Made by a program: the position numbers and the translations under genes. A stretch of 64,000 nt of DNA from Paragordius varius (lineage: Eukaryota > Nematomorpha): assembly GCA_964247055.1 (NCBI GenBank), contig OZ176050.1, positions 1,736,001 through 1,800,000 on the forward strand, given 5' to 3'. The notes beneath the pieces were generated by a model. It did no database searches. It saw only the letters and a list, made by a program, of their open reading frames with translations, and had not been told where the DNA came from. Numbering within the stretch: position 1 is the stretch's first letter; each line of letters begins with the position of its first letter. This document shows, piece after piece, positions 62,601 through 64,000 of this stretch.

Positions 62601-64000
62601 TCAACTTTGTCCTTAAAAATCGGATATTGGTCACCTGTGAACAAAATTATTTTTTATACATTCTCTTAGCAAGACTACATCAAAATTTAGAGATAGTTTG
62701 ACAAACTCTTTCATATCCGTTTTTACAACGATACTTTAAAAATTAATGTATAAAACTAGTCGCATCAATACTCAAGTTAAATTTTGTCCTTAAAAATGGG
62801 ATATTAATCACCGGTGAACAAAACTATTTTTTATACATTCTCTTAGTAAGACTACATCAAAATTTAGAGATAGTTTGACAAACTCTTTCATATCCGATTT
62901 TTACAACGATACTTTAAAAATTAATGTATAAAAGTAGTCGCATCAATACTCAAGTCAAATTTTGTCCTTAAAAATGGGATATTGATCATCGGTGAACAAA
63001 ACTATTTTTTATACATTCTCTTAGCAAGACTACATCAAAATATTGAGATAGTTTGATTGACAAACTCTTTCATATCCGATTTTTACAACGATACTTTAAA
63101 AATTAATGTATTAAAATAGTCGCATCAATACTCAAGTTAAACTTTGTCCTTAAAAATCCGATATTGGTCACCGGTGAACAAAATTATTTTTTATACATTC
63201 TCTTAGCAAGACTACATCAAAATATAGAGATAGTTTGATTGACAAACTCTTTCATATCCGATTTTTACAACGATACTTTAAATGTATAAAACTAGTCGTA
63301 TAAATAAATCGCATCAATACTCAAGTTCAACTTTGTCCTTAAAAATCGGATATTGGTTACGGGTGAATAAAATTATTTTTTATACATTCTCTTAGCAAGA
63401 CTACATGAAAATATAGAGATAGTTTGACAAACTCTTTCATATCCGATTTTTAGAACGATACTTTAAAAATTAATGTATAAAAGTAGTCGCATCAATACTC
63501 AAGTCAAATTTGTCCTTAAAAATGGGATATTGGTCACCGGTGAACAAAATTATTTTTTATACATTCTCTTAGTAAGACTACATCAAAATATAGAAATAGT
63601 TTGACAAACTCTTTCATATCCGATTTTTACAACGATACTTTAAAAATTAATGTATTAAAATAGTCGCATCAATACTCAAGTTAAACTTTGTCCTTAAAAA
63701 TCGGATATTGGTCACCGGTGAACAAAATTATTTTTTATACATTCTCTTAGCAAGACTACATCAAAATATAGAGATAGTTTGATTGACAAACTCTTTCATA
63801 TCCGATTTTTACAACGATACTTTAAAAATTAATGTATAAAACTAGTCGTATAAATAAATCGCATCAATACTCAAGTTAAACTTTGTCCTTAAAAATCGGA
63901 TATTGGTCACCGGTGAACAAAATTATTTTTTATACATTCTCTTAGTAGGACTACATCAAAATATAGAGATAGTTTGGCAAACTCTTTCATATCCGATTTT
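62600..64000 (+). repeat. Right-end monomers, including a copy of 47.34-47.8 kb
   Basis: 62,940-63,400 matches 47,340-47,800 at an offset of 15,599. The remaining monomers have the right-domain marks TTGATTGA (63,055, 63,237 and 63,780), AAAGTAGTCGC and GTATAAATAAATCGC. Private changes include CATATCCGTTTTTAC near 62,713, ATTAATCACCGG near 62,803 and GGTTACGGGTGAATAAAA near 63,355. The window ends inside a monomer, in the left arm of the inverted repeat. Confidence 0.8.

Larger units (their letters stand above)
1..64000 (+). repeat. Tandem satellite array, 178-bp monomer, fills the whole window
   Basis: The same AT-rich unit recurs head to tail from the first base to the last, always in the same orientation. 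Landmarks in order in each monomer are GGTCACCGGTGAAC, a T-rich run, TAGTAAGACTACATC, GATAGTTTGACAAACTC, CATATCCGATTTTTAC, AACGATACTTTAAAAATTAA, ACTAGTCGCATCAATACTC, GTTAAACTTTGTCC and AAAAATCGGATATT. Successive GGTCACC starts at 69, 247, 438, 985 and 1143 give periods of 178, 191 and 158 bp. A 178-bp monomer counted base by base (69-246) is about 27% G+C and holds five CpG sites. No unrelated insertion was found. Length near 178 bp and lack of genes fit centromeric or pericentromeric satellites of plants or animals; that role is inferred. I do not recognise the family, and the array runs off both ends. Confidence 0.97.

Noticed and set aside
1-64000. Identity with known 178-180 bp plant centromere satellites such as that of Arabidopsis.
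   Set aside because: The length is similar, but the sequence does not resemble the Arabidopsis unit as I recall it. I cannot confirm any named family without a database search.

Overview
The whole 64,000-base window is one uninterrupted array of tandem satellite DNA. It starts and ends inside a monomer, so neither edge of the array is visible. Every monomer reads in the same direction, and I found no gene, RNA gene, transposon, simple-sequence block or unique spacer anywhere in it. The monomer is 178 bp (about 27% G+C in the copy counted at 69-246), with two common length variants of 191 bp and 158 bp. Dividing the window length by the monomer length gives roughly 360 copies. A homogeneous, AT-rich, nucleosome-scale satellite tens of kilobases long points to a eukaryotic chromosome, most likely a centromeric or pericentromeric (less likely subtelomeric) heterochromatin block from a long-read assembly. 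I do not recognise the monomer and cannot name the species; plant or animal are both possible.

Inside each monomer there are three dyad-symmetric elements: a perfect 10-bp palindrome (TCACCGGTGA), a 6+1+6 bp hairpin-like dyad (AGTTTG-A/G-CAAACT), and a perfect 14-bp inverted repeat (ATATCCGATTTTTA against TAAAAATCGGATAT) whose arms are 65 bp apart. The two common length changes both fall between the arms of this inverted repeat. The three dyad axes cut the monomer into roughly equal thirds.

At larger scale the array is a mosaic of higher-order repeats. Bases 1-12,209 hold one ~6.05-kb super-unit, a second copy shortened to ~5.2 kb by losses of whole monomers, and part of a third. Bases 12,210-17,640 hold a ~4-kb duplication that alternates a new block with a further partial copy of the first unit. 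Bases 17,600-36,000 are built round a recurrent marked core seen nine times, with ~1.1 to ~3.3-kb spacings and a run of consecutive 191-bp monomers near 35.4-36.1 kb. Bases 36,050-42,300 carry 4-, 5- and 7-monomer units. Bases 43,560-64,000 form a different sequence domain marked by a TTGA duplication. It contains a 4.17-kb block copied 5,498 bp away, a 1,248-bp seven-monomer unit in two tandem copies, and blocks from 43.6-46.5 kb and 47.3-47.8 kb that reappear 13-15.6 kb downstream.

The window records repeated unequal exchange or amplification in whole-monomer steps. Nothing suggests protein coding: the few open frames of 60-74 codons are made of satellite sequence and recur with it.
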